From the NCBI GenBank assembly GCA_050246915.1, contig JBFWVD010000115.1, positions 1 to 13,205 of the forward strand: a stretch of DNA of 13,205 bases, written 5' to 3'. Position 1 is the stretch's first letter. Each line of letters begins with the position of its first letter. The position numbers and the translations under genes are program-made. The notes under the pieces are model-generated. The model was given only the letters and a program-made list of their open reading frames with translations, was not told the origin of the DNA and made no database searches. Positions 1-6,382 of the stretch are shown here, in pieces. The stretch comes from JBFWVD01 sp050246915. Its GTDB lineage: Bacteria > Actinomycetota > Acidimicrobiia > Acidimicrobiales > Ilumatobacteraceae.

Positions 1-1
1 C

Positions 2-529
2 GACGAGGTCCGCATGCGCGACGACGCCGTTCTCGAGCTCCTCTACGGATCCGGCCTGCGCGTGAGCGAGCTGTGCGGCCTCGATCTCGATGATCTCGAT
101 CTGCGCTCGGGCATGGTCACCGTCATGGGCAAGGGGTCCAAGGAGCGCAGGGTCCCCCTCAGTGAACCCACCCGTCACTGCCTCAACGACTGGCTGACGC
201 GCGGCCGGCCCACGATGTCGGCCATCGCTGCGGAACAGTCCGCGGTAGGCCGAACGACCCATTCCGCGCGTGCGGTGTTCATCAACCGCAGCGGCGGCCG
301 ACTCGGTGCACGTGACGTTCGTCGCATTCTCGATCGTCGTTCCCCCTCGCCGACGCACCCCCATGCGTTAAGACATTCTTTTGCCACTCATCTCCTCGAC
401 AACGGGGCCGATCTGCGGGTCGTGCAAGAGCTGCTGGGACATGCAGACCTCGCCACCACACAGATCTATACCCACGTCAGCAAGGAGCGCTTGCGCTCCG
501 TGTACGACAGGGCACACCCCCGTGCATAG
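2..529 (+). CDS. xerC: Tyrosine recombinase XerC, C-terminal catalytic part (5' end outside window)
   Basis: Site-specific tyrosine recombinase, expected to act with XerD at dif to resolve chromosome dimers. The frame is open to the left window edge (D-E-V-R precede the first ATG at 14), so that ATG is internal and the N-terminal DNA-binding domain is missing. Counting from that ATG, the catalytic set is complete: Arg16 in GLRVSEL, beta-strand Lys40 in GKGSKERRVPL, His117 and Arg120 in HALRHSFATHLL, His143 in LLGHADLATTQ, and nucleophile Tyr152 in IYTHV. The shortened stretch before the HxxR box (RRSPSPTHPHALRHS) and the ending RLRSVYDRAHPRA are typical of actinobacterial XerC rather than phage integrases. 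The stop lies 12 bases before the sigma-factor start and its TAG is part of that gene's ribosome-binding site, so the two are probably co-transcribed. XerD cannot be strictly excluded, but neighbourhood and C-terminus favour XerC. Confidence 0.93.
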   Translation, partial: DEVRMRDDAVLELLYGSGLRVSELCGLDLDDLDLRSGMVTVMGKGSKERRVPLSEPTRHCLNDWLTRGRPTMSAIAAEQSAVGRTTHSARAVFINRSGGRLGARDVRRILDRRSPSPTHPHALRHSFATHLLDNGADLRVVQELLGHADLATTQIYTHVSKERLRSVYDRAHPRA

Positions 530-541
530 GAGAGGCTCGCC

Positions 542-1321
542 ATGGACCAGGCGGAAGCAGTCGACGTCGCCCACTTGTGGGCGGAGTTCAAGACGGCACC
601 CACGCGCCCGGTGCGCGACCGTCTGATCCTGCACTACTCGCCGCTTGTCAAGTACGTGGCCAGCCGTGTGGCCGTCGGCCTTCCCCAGAGTGTCGATCAA
701 GCCGACCTCGTCAGCTACGGGATCTTCGGGCTCATCGACGCCATCGAGAAGTTCGAGCTCGAGCGCGGTTTCAAGTTCGAGACCTATGCCATCGCTCGCA
801 TCAAGGGCGCGATCTTGGACGAGCTGCGCGCCATCGACTGGGTGCCGCGGTCGGTTCGATCGAAGGCACGCTCCATCGAGAAGGCCTTCCAGCGGCTCGA
901 GGCGGAGCTGCATCGAACCCCCACCGACGCCGAGCTGGCATCGGAAGTGGGCGTCACCGAGGAGCAGCTCCAGGTGATGTTGTCGCAGATCAACTTCGCC
1001 GGTGTGGCCGCGCTCGACGAAGCGGTCGGGACGGGGGAGCGGGGCGATTCCACGACGCTCGGCGAGTCGTTGCCCGACAAGGGCGAGACGCCCGTCGCGT
1101 TGTTCGAAGCCGATGAGACCAAAGCGATCTTGGCCCGCGCCGTGTCAGCGCTCCCGGAACGGGAGAAGATGGTGCTCGGCCTCTACTACTACGAAGGTCT
1201 CACCTTGGCCCAGATCGGCCAGGTGCTCGGGGTGACCGAGTCCCGGGTGTGTCAGATCCACACCAAGGCGGTCATCCACCTCCGGGCTCGCATGGCCGCC
1301 GCTGAACGCGAAACGGTGTAA
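542..1321 (+). CDS. whiG: RNA polymerase sigma factor, FliA/WhiG family (sigma-28 type)
   Basis: Alternative sigma-70 family factor, 259 residues, the usual FliA/WhiG length. Region 2 spans about residues 23-100: RDRLILHYSPLVKYVASRVA, then DLVSYGIFGLIDAIEKFE (core-binding 2.2) and FKFETYAIARIKGAILDELR (promoter -10 recognition). Region 3 is about 101-160 (VPRSVRSKARSIEKA, then an LHRTPTDAELASEVGVTEEQL helix-turn-helix). Region 4 is about 195-250, with ALPEREKMVLGLYYYEGLTL and the -35-reading helix VTESRVCQIHTKAV. The ATG at 542 follows AGGAG at 528-532, overlapping the xerC stop. In Streptomyces WhiG starts aerial-hypha sporulation and is also encoded beside xerC and rpsB; in motile actinobacteria the orthologue drives flagellar genes. 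Which role applies is not visible here, since no flagellar, sporulation or anti-sigma gene lies in the window. The symbol rests on context as much as on sequence. Confidence 0.93.
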   Translation: MDQAEAVDVAHLWAEFKTAPTRPVRDRLILHYSPLVKYVASRVAVGLPQSVDQADLVSYGIFGLIDAIEKFELERGFKFETYAIARIKGAILDELRAIDWVPRSVRSKARSIEKAFQRLEAELHRTPTDAELASEVGVTEEQLQVMLSQINFAGVAALDEAVGTGERGDSTTLGESLPDKGETPVALFEADETKAILARAVSALPEREKMVLGLYYYEGLTLAQIGQVLGVTESRVCQIHTKAVIHLRARMAAAERETV

Positions 1322-1377
1322 CCGCACCTGCCCTGGGGACCGATCGCCGCGATGAGCGGCCACTCACGATCGATCCC

Positions 1378-1382
1378 GGAGG
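1378..1382 (+). promoter_or_regulatory. Ribosome-binding site of the M23-like gene
   Basis: GGAGG sits 5 bases before the ATG at 1388. It decides the start in favour of 1388 over the in-frame ATG at 1352, and the resulting protein begins directly with a signal peptide. Confidence 0.75.
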
Positions 1383-1387
1383 TTGCG

Positions 1388-1873
1388 ATGCGCACGCCCC
1401 GCCTGTTCTCCACCGTCCTTCTCCTCGTCGTTACCGCTCTTGCGATCGCTGGAGTTCGCCCGGTGACCGCTGCCGCGCAAGCCGCTCCCCGATATCGACC
1501 GCCGGTGGCCGGCATCGTTGTCGACCGCTTCCGGCCTCCGCTGCGGCCCTATGGACCGGGCAACCTCGGCATCGACTACCGCACGCAACCCGATGCCGTC
1601 GTGGTCGCCTCGGCAGCCGGCGTCGTGACCTTCGCCGGTCGTGTCGGTGTCGATCTGTTCGTTGTCATCGCCCATGGCGATGGACTGCGCACCACCTACG
1701 GGTTCTTGAGGTCGGCGTCGGTCGTGGCGGGCACGCCGGTGCTTGCCGGTCAAGCGATCGGCACGTCCGGCTCGCTGATGCACTTCGGTGTTCGTCGGGG
1801 CCCCACGTACCTCGATCCGGAGCGCCTGTTGCGGGGAGGTCAGCTCCGCCCTCGTCTGGTGCCCAACAGATGA
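1388..1873 (+). CDS. Secreted M23 (LytM-like) domain protein with degenerate active site
   Basis: 161-residue exported protein. Residues 1-33 form a signal peptide (MRTPRLF, hydrophobic core STVLLLVVTALAIAGV, then an AAAQAAP cleavage region). The rest is a minimal LytM/M23 fold: VVASAAGVVTFAGRVG (72-87), VVIAHGDGLRTTYGFL (92-107), VVAGTPVLAGQAIGTSG (112-128), LMHFGVRRGPTYLDPERLL (130-148). Active M23 endopeptidases need an HxxxD motif, a central His and an HxH motif. Here HxxxD reads N59-L-G-I-D63, the central His position appears to be Phe106, and HxH reads L130-M-H132. Only Asp63 and His132 remain, so peptidoglycan hydrolysis is unlikely. A non-catalytic, amidase-activator-like role (as in EnvC/NlpD) is a guess. 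A small M23 gene at this place beside rpsB is conserved in Actinobacteria. It lies 66 bases after the sigma gene. Confidence 0.85.
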   Translation: MRTPRLFSTVLLLVVTALAIAGVRPVTAAAQAAPRYRPPVAGIVVDRFRPPLRPYGPGNLGIDYRTQPDAVVVASAAGVVTFAGRVGVDLFVVIAHGDGLRTTYGFLRSASVVAGTPVLAGQAIGTSGSLMHFGVRRGPTYLDPERLLRGGQLRPRLVPNR

Positions 1874-2075
1874 CGTTCGCATTTCCCGTTGATGGCCATC
1901 GTTGGAACAGTTGTCCCGTGCCGACATCGCTGACCAGGTCGCAGTTATGGTCACAGCACCCCCCGAAGCCGTCTCTCGAGCCGGATCCAGCATCTCGTCA
2001 ACCTGGGTTCTGGAGATCACGATGTGACAGCTGCAACCTTGCGAATGTGATGACGTCATCAACATCAACTCACCC
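1874..2075. other. Intergenic region with inverted repeats upstream of the VC0807-like gene
   Basis: About 200 bases without a convincing gene. A 77-codon frame (1870-2103) can be read, but its composition is random-looking and it runs into the next gene. Two symmetric elements are visible: TGACCA and TGGTCA separated by 11 bases (1931-1953), and a perfect 14-base palindrome at 2048-2061, listed separately. No clear terminator with a T-tract follows the M23-like gene. Confidence 0.5.
2048..2061. promoter_or_regulatory. Perfect 14-bp palindrome, candidate operator
   Basis: TGATGACGTCATCA reads identically on both strands and ends 14 bases before the proposed ATG at 2076. The position, close to the start of a membrane-protein gene and within a non-coding gap, is what would be expected of a dimeric repressor operator. 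I cannot assign it to a named regulator, and no regulator gene lies in the window. Confidence 0.4.
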
Positions 2076-2732
2076 ATGTCACTGGTCGATGGACTGCACG
2101 TGACACAAGTGCTCGTCGTTCCCAAGATCGGTGCCATGGTGCGCCGCGCCGCACGTTCGTTGCTCGAGAACAAGCTCGTTCCGCTGGCCATCTTCCTCGG
2201 GTTCCTCGAACTCGGTGGGCGGACGGGCGCACTCATCGCCGCACTGTCGTGGACCATCGCCGTCATCGCCATCCGCATGGTCAAGGGTCATCGCATCCCG
2301 GGGCTGCTCATCATGAGCGCCGTCGGCCTCATCGCCCGGACCCTTGCTGCACTCGCCACCGGGAGCATGGTCGTCTACTTCCTGCAGCCCACCGCCACCA
2401 CAGCGCTCGTCGGTGCCGCGTTCTTGCTCTCACTCCGCACGGCCAGCCCGCTCGCCGAGCGCCTCGCTCACGACTTCTGCCCGTTCGATCCCGAGACGTC
2501 GGCGCACCCCGAGATGCAGCGATTCTTCACGCGGCTCAGCCTGCTGTGGGCGGCGAGCAGTGCCATCAACACCGCCATCACCTGCTGGCTCCTGTTGACC
2601 CAGTCGGTCACGACGTTCGTGGTCGTGAAGTCGTTCCTCGGCCCGGCGTGCACCGGCGTCACCATCGCGGCCGCGATCGTGTGGTTCCGTCGTTCGCTGC
2701 GGCACAAGGGCGTGCAACTCCAGTTCGCCTGA
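2076..2732 (+). CDS. VC0807-like multi-pass membrane protein
   Basis: 218-residue integral membrane protein that I recognise as resembling the VC0807 family, which has no established biochemical function. About six hydrophobic segments are visible: roughly residues 34-48 (LVPLAIFLGFLELGG), 51-68, 76-96, 97-120 (MVVYFLQPTATTALVGAAFLLSL), 153-176 and 180-204. A hydrophilic loop around 125-150 (AERLAHDFCPFDPETSAHPEM) separates the two halves. The motifs ENKLVPLAIF, HRIPGLL and VVYFLQP recur in actinobacterial members as I remember them. The start is uncertain: ATG 2076 has no good ribosome-binding site, and GTG 2100 or ATG 2136 (MVRRAARSLLENKL) would both leave all membrane segments intact. The next gene, a PAP2-type membrane enzyme, follows 63 bases later on the same strand. 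A lipid or envelope role is inferred only from that neighbour. Confidence 0.75.
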   Translation: MSLVDGLHVTQVLVVPKIGAMVRRAARSLLENKLVPLAIFLGFLELGGRTGALIAALSWTIAVIAIRMVKGHRIPGLLIMSAVGLIARTLAALATGSMVVYFLQPTATTALVGAAFLLSLRTASPLAERLAHDFCPFDPETSAHPEMQRFFTRLSLLWAASSAINTAITCWLLLTQSVTTFVVVKSFLGPACTGVTIAAAIVWFRRSLRHKGVQLQFA

Positions 2733-2784
2733 CCTCTACACTTGCGCCAGCGGATCATCGAAGGGTGATGACCGGAGCGCAGAT

Positions 2785-2789
2785 AGAGG
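2785..2789 (+). promoter_or_regulatory. Ribosome-binding site of the PAP2-like gene
   Basis: AGAGG lies 6 bases before ATG 2796. The TTG at 2790 is directly adjacent to it and too close to serve as start. Further upstream, TACACT (2737-2742) looks like a -10 hexamer, but no matching -35 element is evident. Confidence 0.55.
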
Positions 2790-2795
2790 TTGCCA

Positions 2796-3707
2796 ATGGC
2801 GTTGGCGCACCTGGTGTGGCCGGACGACAGGGGAGCGACTCCCCAATGGCGCGCTGCCGATCATGCCGCGCTTCGTGCCGCCCTCGGGGTGCTGTTCCAA
2901 CTCCTGCTCATCGTTTGCGCGGCGCTCCTGTACTTCGGTGTGAGGGGCTTGACCCAGGGGAGCGAATCGGCGGCCGTTGCCCATGCCCGCGATCTGTTGC
3001 ACCTCGAGCGAGCGCTGGGCATCGATGTGGAGGCGAGTCTGCAGCGGGACGTGCTCGAACATCGTTGGATGATCAACATCGTCAACTGGGTCTACATGTG
3101 GGGCCACTGGCCGGTGATCGCGGTGACGTTGTTCATGCTCTACGCCCGTCGCCGCCGCACCTACGTCGTGTTGCGCAATGCCATGTTCATCTCTGGCGCC
3201 ATCGGGCTCGTGATCTTCGCCACCTATCCGGTGGCGCCACCGCGGTTGCTTCCCCCTGGCAGTGGGTTCATCGACACCGTGACGCAGTGGTCCACGTCGT
3301 ACCGGGTCTTGCAGCCACCGAGTCTGGTGAACAAGTACGCGGCCATGCCGAGCCTGCATGCCGGATGGAACCTGCTGGTCGGCATCGCGTTGTGGCATGC
3401 GTTCACCAGCAAGCGGGTTCGGGCCTTCGCTGTGGCGAGCCCGCTGCTCATGGCCTTTGCAGTGGTGGCGACGGCCAACCACTACGTGATCGATGCCATC
3501 GCCGGGGCCGCGTTGTCGCTCGTCGGTCTGGTCGCCTCGATCGTCCTGTTGCAGTGGGCCGATCGGCGCGGCATCGACCTCACCGCGCTGGAGTTGCCGG
3601 CATGGGGACGGCGATCACGATCCGGTGATGGCCGCGGCGATCTCGAGGCTGTCGACGATCACCACGTCGACGCCGATCGCGTGCAGAGCGAGGGCCTGTT
3701 CCACTGA
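2796..3707 (+). CDS. PAP2 superfamily membrane protein (inositol-phosphoceramide-synthase-like)
   Basis: 303-residue multi-pass enzyme of the PAP2 phosphatase/phosphotransferase superfamily. Membrane segments are visible at about 26-48, 93-116, 129-146, 191-201 and 212-254. The second PAP2 motif is MPSLHAGW with His188, and the third is ANHYVIDAIAGA with His229 and Asp233, giving the expected nucleophile and acid-base set. The classical first motif (K-x6-RP) is missing; instead there is YPVAPPRLLP (144-153), as in the inositol-phosphorylceramide-synthase-like subgroup (PAP2_3). The substrate is probably a lipid phosphate or a phospholipid head group on the outer membrane face, but it cannot be told from sequence. 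The last 31 codons (from 3615) overlap the end of the convergent phosphodiesterase gene. The polar tail GRRSRSGDGRGDLEAVDDHH lies beyond the last membrane segment and looks like read-through rather than a conserved domain. Confidence 0.87.
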   Translation: MALAHLVWPDDRGATPQWRAADHAALRAALGVLFQLLLIVCAALLYFGVRGLTQGSESAAVAHARDLLHLERALGIDVEASLQRDVLEHRWMINIVNWVYMWGHWPVIAVTLFMLYARRRRTYVVLRNAMFISGAIGLVIFATYPVAPPRLLPPGSGFIDTVTQWSTSYRVLQPPSLVNKYAAMPSLHAGWNLLVGIALWHAFTSKRVRAFAVASPLLMAFAVVATANHYVIDAIAGAALSLVGLVASIVLLQWADRRGIDLTALELPAWGRRSRSGDGRGDLEAVDDHHVDADRVQSEGLFH

Positions 3708-4307
3708 TGTGACGTTCCACGAGTACACGGTGCCGGCGCGGCGGCGCAGAGCGGACACCGTTGCTTCGTCGGCCATGTCGGCGTTGATGCCCACCGCATC
3801 GACCACGCGATCTCGATGCCGTCGATGGAACCACCGCAACTGACGTGGCGACCCGATGGAGTGCATGGTCTGGACATGCTCGAGCGAGTGGAAGGGCCGC
3901 AGCAGCCACCAGCAACGGGCGCTCACCACATATCGATCCTGCGCCTTGGCGGTTGCGGCCACCCGGTGCGCCAGCCGTGGGCGCCATCCCTTGAGGTCGA
4001 TGTGCAACACCCCGGACGGCCCGATCGCCGTCACCACCTCGTGCAGTTCCGGAAGAGCCGGCCGCCAGCGCCACGGTTCACCGCGATCGAACATGAGGGG
4101 CAGGGGCCCGAGCGCCTTGGCGTGGCGGACCTCGAGGCGTGACCAGAAGAGATGGACGTCGACCTCGATCATGTCGACCCCAGCCGCCATGGCCTGGGGG
4201 ATCATCGTCGGCTCGTTGCCATGGCGATGGGCCGAGACACGCAGGCGTGGCGGGATCGTCACGTGTGAGTCGACCGCTGGCGGGGGGATCTCGGCCACGG
4301 ATCGCAC
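3615..4307 (-). CDS. Short glycerophosphodiester phosphodiesterase (GDPD family)
   Basis: 230-residue GDPD TIM-barrel protein without a signal peptide, so probably cytoplasmic. The family hydrolyses glycerophosphodiesters to glycerol-3-phosphate and an alcohol. Expected residues are present: His27-Arg28 with Glu32 (AHRHGNEPT), the metal ligands Glu48 and Asp50 in MIEVDVHL, the second catalytic His62 in EVRHAK, the LHIDLKGW strand, and the C-terminal VYSWNVTSVEQALALHAIGVDVVIVDS typed only in part here: VYSWNV (about 195-200) and GVDVVIVDS. The LEVRHAKALGP and DRGEPWRW region is typical of a short actinobacterial subgroup. The start is GTG 4307 with a weak ribosome-binding site; in-frame GTGs at 4298 and near residue 16 are alternatives. 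It is the only clear minus-strand gene, divergent from rpsB and convergent with, and overlapping, the PAP2-like gene. Confidence 0.85.
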   Translation of the reverse strand: MRSVAEIPPPAVDSHVTIPPRLRVSAHRHGNEPTMIPQAMAAGVDMIEVDVHLFWSRLEVRHAKALGPLPLMFDRGEPWRWRPALPELHEVVTAIGPSGVLHIDLKGWRPRLAHRVAATAKAQDRYVVSARCWWLLRPFHSLEHVQTMHSIGSPRQLRWFHRRHRDRVVDAVGINADMADEATVSALRRRAGTVYSWNVTSVEQALALHAIGVDVVIVDSLEIAAAITGS

Positions 4308-4324
4308 GCTATCGAGACGGCGGT

Positions 4325-4338
4325 CCGATCCAGATCGG
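4325..4338. repeat. Short inverted repeat in the GDPD-rpsB divergent gap
   Basis: CCGATC and GATCGG are separated by two bases. The 192-base gap (4308-4499) must carry the promoters of both the minus-strand GDPD gene and rpsB. I see no convincing -35/-10 pair; TAGCTT at 4372-4377 is the best -10-like hexamer. A ribosomal-protein leader structure is possible but not recognised. Confidence 0.3.
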
Positions 4339-4486
4339 TGAACCGGATCGCTGTTCGGCGGTCGGATCAGCTAGCTTTTCCGACGGCCCGGTTCCGGGTC
4401 GTTCGAACACCAGACCTATTCACTCCAGCGCCGGTCTCCCCGCGGTCGCCCTGTTCAGGGCGTGGGCCGGAATACGCGAACCGTCG

Positions 4487-4493
4487 GGAGGAG
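4487..4493 (+). promoter_or_regulatory. Ribosome-binding site of rpsB
   Basis: GGAGGAG is 6 bases before ATG 4500. It rules out the longer in-frame reading from 4338, whose 54 extra residues are not part of S2. Confidence 0.85.
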
Positions 4494-4499
4494 CACCCC

Positions 4500-5441
4500 A
4501 TGTCAGAACCCGTTGTCACCATGCGCCAGCTGCTCGATGCCGGCGTCCACTTCGGTCACCAGACCCGCCGCTGGAACCCCAAGATGAAGCGATTCATCTA
4601 CGGCGAGCGTTCCGGCATCTACATCATCGATCTCCACCAGACCCTGGCTCGGATCGAGGCTGCGTACACGTTCGTTCGTGATCTCGCGGCCGACGGCGGC
4701 TCGCTGCTGTTCATCGGCACCAAGAAGCAGGCCCAAGATCCCATCCAGAGCTACGCCGACAAGTGCGGCATGCCCTACATCAACGAGCGTTGGCTGGGCG
4801 GCATGCTCACCAACTTCGAGACCATCTCCAAGCGCGTCGGCAAGATGACCGAGTACGAGCGCATGAAGGTCTCGGGCGAGTTCGAGGCCATGCCGAAGAA
4901 GGAAGCCCTCATCCTCAGCCGTGAGTTGGTGAAGCTGCAGACCAACCTCGGCGGCATCCGCCAGATGAACAAACTCCCCGACGCCGTCTTCGTGCTCGAC
5001 ACGAAGAAGGAGCACATCGGTGTGGTCGAGGCCCGCAAGCTGAAGATCCCGGTGGTCGCCGTGGTCGACACCAACTGCGATCCCGACGTCATCGACTTCC
5101 CGATCCCCGGAAACGACGACGCCATCCGCGCCGGCGCCTTGATGTGCCGCATCATGGCCGACGCCGTGGCCGAGGGTCGCTACATCCACTCGCGCCGCAA
5201 CCCCGGCGCTGGCGCTGCTGCCGCTGGTGGTGCTGTCGCCGCCAGCCCGATCATCGTGCGCTCCGCCGAGGATCAGGCCCGCATCGATGCCCAGCAGGCC
5301 GAGGCACGCCGTCAGGCGTCCGCCGCCGCTGCTGAGCGCGAGGCTCGCATCGCTGCGGCGCAGGCTGCCAAGGCCGACGCACCGGCCGAGGCTGCTGAAG
5401 CCCCTACCGCTGACACCACTACCGAAACCACGGAGGCCTGA
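4500..5441 (+). CDS. rpsB: 30S ribosomal protein S2 (uS2) with long Ala-rich C-terminal tail
   Basis: Small-subunit ribosomal protein S2, 313 residues against about 230-260 in most bacteria. The core is clear: MRQLLDAGVHFGHQTRRWNP at the N-terminus, KMKRFIYGERSGIYIIDL, LLFIGTKKQAQD, YINERWLGGMLTNF, LPDAVFVLDTKKEHIGVVEA, and IPVVAVVDTNCDPD followed by IDFPIPGNDDAIRA. After about residue 232 comes an extra tail of some 80 residues rich in Ala, Glu, Arg and Gln (QARIDAQQAEARRQASAAAA and on), likely helical or disordered, ending in Thr/Glu/Ala. Such tails are common in actinobacterial S2. The gene opens the rpsB-tsf cluster, and tsf starts 5 bases after its stop, so the two are co-transcribed. 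Confidence 0.98.
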   Translation: MSEPVVTMRQLLDAGVHFGHQTRRWNPKMKRFIYGERSGIYIIDLHQTLARIEAAYTFVRDLAADGGSLLFIGTKKQAQDPIQSYADKCGMPYINERWLGGMLTNFETISKRVGKMTEYERMKVSGEFEAMPKKEALILSRELVKLQTNLGGIRQMNKLPDAVFVLDTKKEHIGVVEARKLKIPVVAVVDTNCDPDVIDFPIPGNDDAIRAGALMCRIMADAVAEGRYIHSRRNPGAGAAAAGGAVAASPIIVRSAEDQARIDAQQAEARRQASAAAAEREARIAAAQAAKADAPAEAAEAPTADTTTETTEA

Positions 5442-5446
5442 CGCAG

Positions 5447-6232
5447 ATGGCTGCGAGCCCCAAGGACATCAAGGCGCTTCGCGACGCGACCGGCGCCGGC
5501 ATGATGGATTGCAAGAAGGCCCTCGAGGAGTCCGGCAACGACATCGACGCCGCCATGGCGTTGCTGCGTGAGAAGGGTCTCACCAAGGCCAAGGAGCGCG
5601 TCGTGGGCACCCAGGGCACCGTTGCCCTGGCCATCGACGGCAACCGCGGTGCGCTCGTCGAGCTCAAGAGCGAGACCGACTTCGTTGCCGGCTCCGATCA
5701 GTTCAAGGCGTTCGTCCAGGAGCTGGCCGATCTCGTCCTGGCCAAGGGCGAAGGCGCAGTGGCCGAGCGATCCAAGGAACTCGAGGACCTCAAGGTGCTC
5801 CTCAAGGAAGGCATCGACATCGGGACCGTGGCCCGCATCGAGGCCGCCGCGGGCAATGTGCTCGGCACCTACCTGCACATCCAAGGTGGACGCGGCGTCA
5901 ACGGCGTACTGGTCGAGCTCTCCGGCTCCACCGAAGACCAGGCCCGCGAGATCGCGCTCCACATCAGCTTCGCCAAGCCGAAGTACGTCCGCCGTGACGA
6001 GGTCCCGGCCGACGTGATCGAGCGGGAGCGCACCGAGGCAGAGGCCATCGCCCGTGGCGAAGGCAAGCCCGAGGCCGCGCTGCCCAAGATCATCGAGGGA
6101 CGCGTCAACGGCTACTTCAAGGACGTCTGCCTCACCGAGCAGGGTTACATCCGAGACGACAAGCAGTCGGTGAAGGCATACCTCGGCGGCGGCGACGTCG
6201 TGCGGTTCGCCCAGGCGTTCATCACCGGCTGA
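5447..6232 (+). CDS. tsf: Translation elongation factor Ts
   Basis: EF-Ts, the guanine-nucleotide exchange factor for EF-Tu, 261 residues, normal for the shorter bacterial forms. The N-terminal UBA-like domain reads IKALRDATGAGMMDCKKALE (residues 8-27). The EF-Tu-contacting TDFV is at 77-80 (LKSETDFVAGSDQF); the usual ARND after TDFV is AGSD here. The dimerisation core includes GRGVNGVLVELSG and REIALHISFAKPKYVRRDEVP, and the C-terminal part has YFKDVCLTEQGYIRDDKQSV. ATG 5447 is preceded by GGAGG at 5432-5436 inside the end of rpsB. A strong hairpin 37 bases after the stop probably reduces transcription into pyrH. Confidence 0.98.
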   Translation: MAASPKDIKALRDATGAGMMDCKKALEESGNDIDAAMALLREKGLTKAKERVVGTQGTVALAIDGNRGALVELKSETDFVAGSDQFKAFVQELADLVLAKGEGAVAERSKELEDLKVLLKEGIDIGTVARIEAAAGNVLGTYLHIQGGRGVNGVLVELSGSTEDQAREIALHISFAKPKYVRRDEVPADVIERERTEAEAIARGEGKPEAALPKIIEGRVNGYFKDVCLTEQGYIRDDKQSVKAYLGGGDVVRFAQAFITG

Positions 6233-6268
6233 GAACGAAGACTGAGCAATACGCAAGAGAAGTTGACA

Positions 6269-6297
6269 GGCGCCCGGGCTGACAAGGCCCGGGCGCC
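6269..6297 (+). terminator. GC-rich hairpin between tsf and pyrH (terminator or attenuator)
   Basis: GGCGCCCGGGC (6269-6279) and GCCCGGGCGCC (6287-6297) form a perfect 11-bp stem around the loop TGACAAG. No T-tract follows, only GTTCGATC, so this may be a partial or factor-assisted terminator separating rpsB-tsf from pyrH-frr, as is often proposed for high-GC actinobacteria. An RNA-stability element is the alternative. Confidence 0.65.
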
Positions 6298-6301
6298 GTT
6301 C

Positions 6302-6346
6302 GATCTGGCAACAGGCGATCTGGCAACAGGCGACACCGCACCAGGC
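6302..6346. repeat. 15-bp tandem repeat before pyrH (two exact copies plus one degenerate)
   Basis: GATCTGGCAACAGGC occurs at 6302-6316 and 6317-6331, followed by a diverged copy GACACCGCACCAGGC at 6332-6346. The array begins five bases after the hairpin and ends 36 bases before the pyrH ATG, in the pyrH 5' leader. The 15-base unit keeps frame and would read as D-L-A-T-G if a longer upstream pyrH start were used, but the ribosome-binding site argues against that. Confidence 0.85.
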
Positions 6347-6373
6347 GATACAAGATCAGTCCCCCCATCGATC

Positions 6374-6377
6374 GGAG
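6374..6377 (+). promoter_or_regulatory. Ribosome-binding site of pyrH
   Basis: GGAG is 5 bases before ATG 6383. It sets the start there instead of at 6263, which would translate through the hairpin and repeats. Confidence 0.7.
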
Positions 6378-6382
6378 ACCAC

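Noticed and set aside
2..529. Phage or integron integrase
   Set aside because: The recombinase matches actinobacterial XerC at its C-terminus and sits at the conserved xerC-whiG locus; no attachment-site duplication or phage gene is present.
1870..2103. 77-codon plus-strand frame after the M23-like gene
   Set aside because: No ribosome-binding site, random-looking composition (many Ser, Pro, Trp, Cys), overlaps the next gene and contains the palindrome.
1364..2284. 306-codon minus-strand frame
   Set aside because: Antisense to the M23-like and VC0807-like genes; Arg, Thr and Ser rich with no domain pattern, as expected of a shadow frame in high-GC DNA.
2249..3628. 459-codon plus-strand frame, longer than the genes it overlaps
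   Set aside because: Rich in His, Arg and Gly without hydrophobic patterning; it spans two genes that have clear membrane segments and PAP2 motifs in other frames.
5312..6256. 314-codon minus-strand frame
   Set aside because: Antisense to tsf, which is unambiguous.
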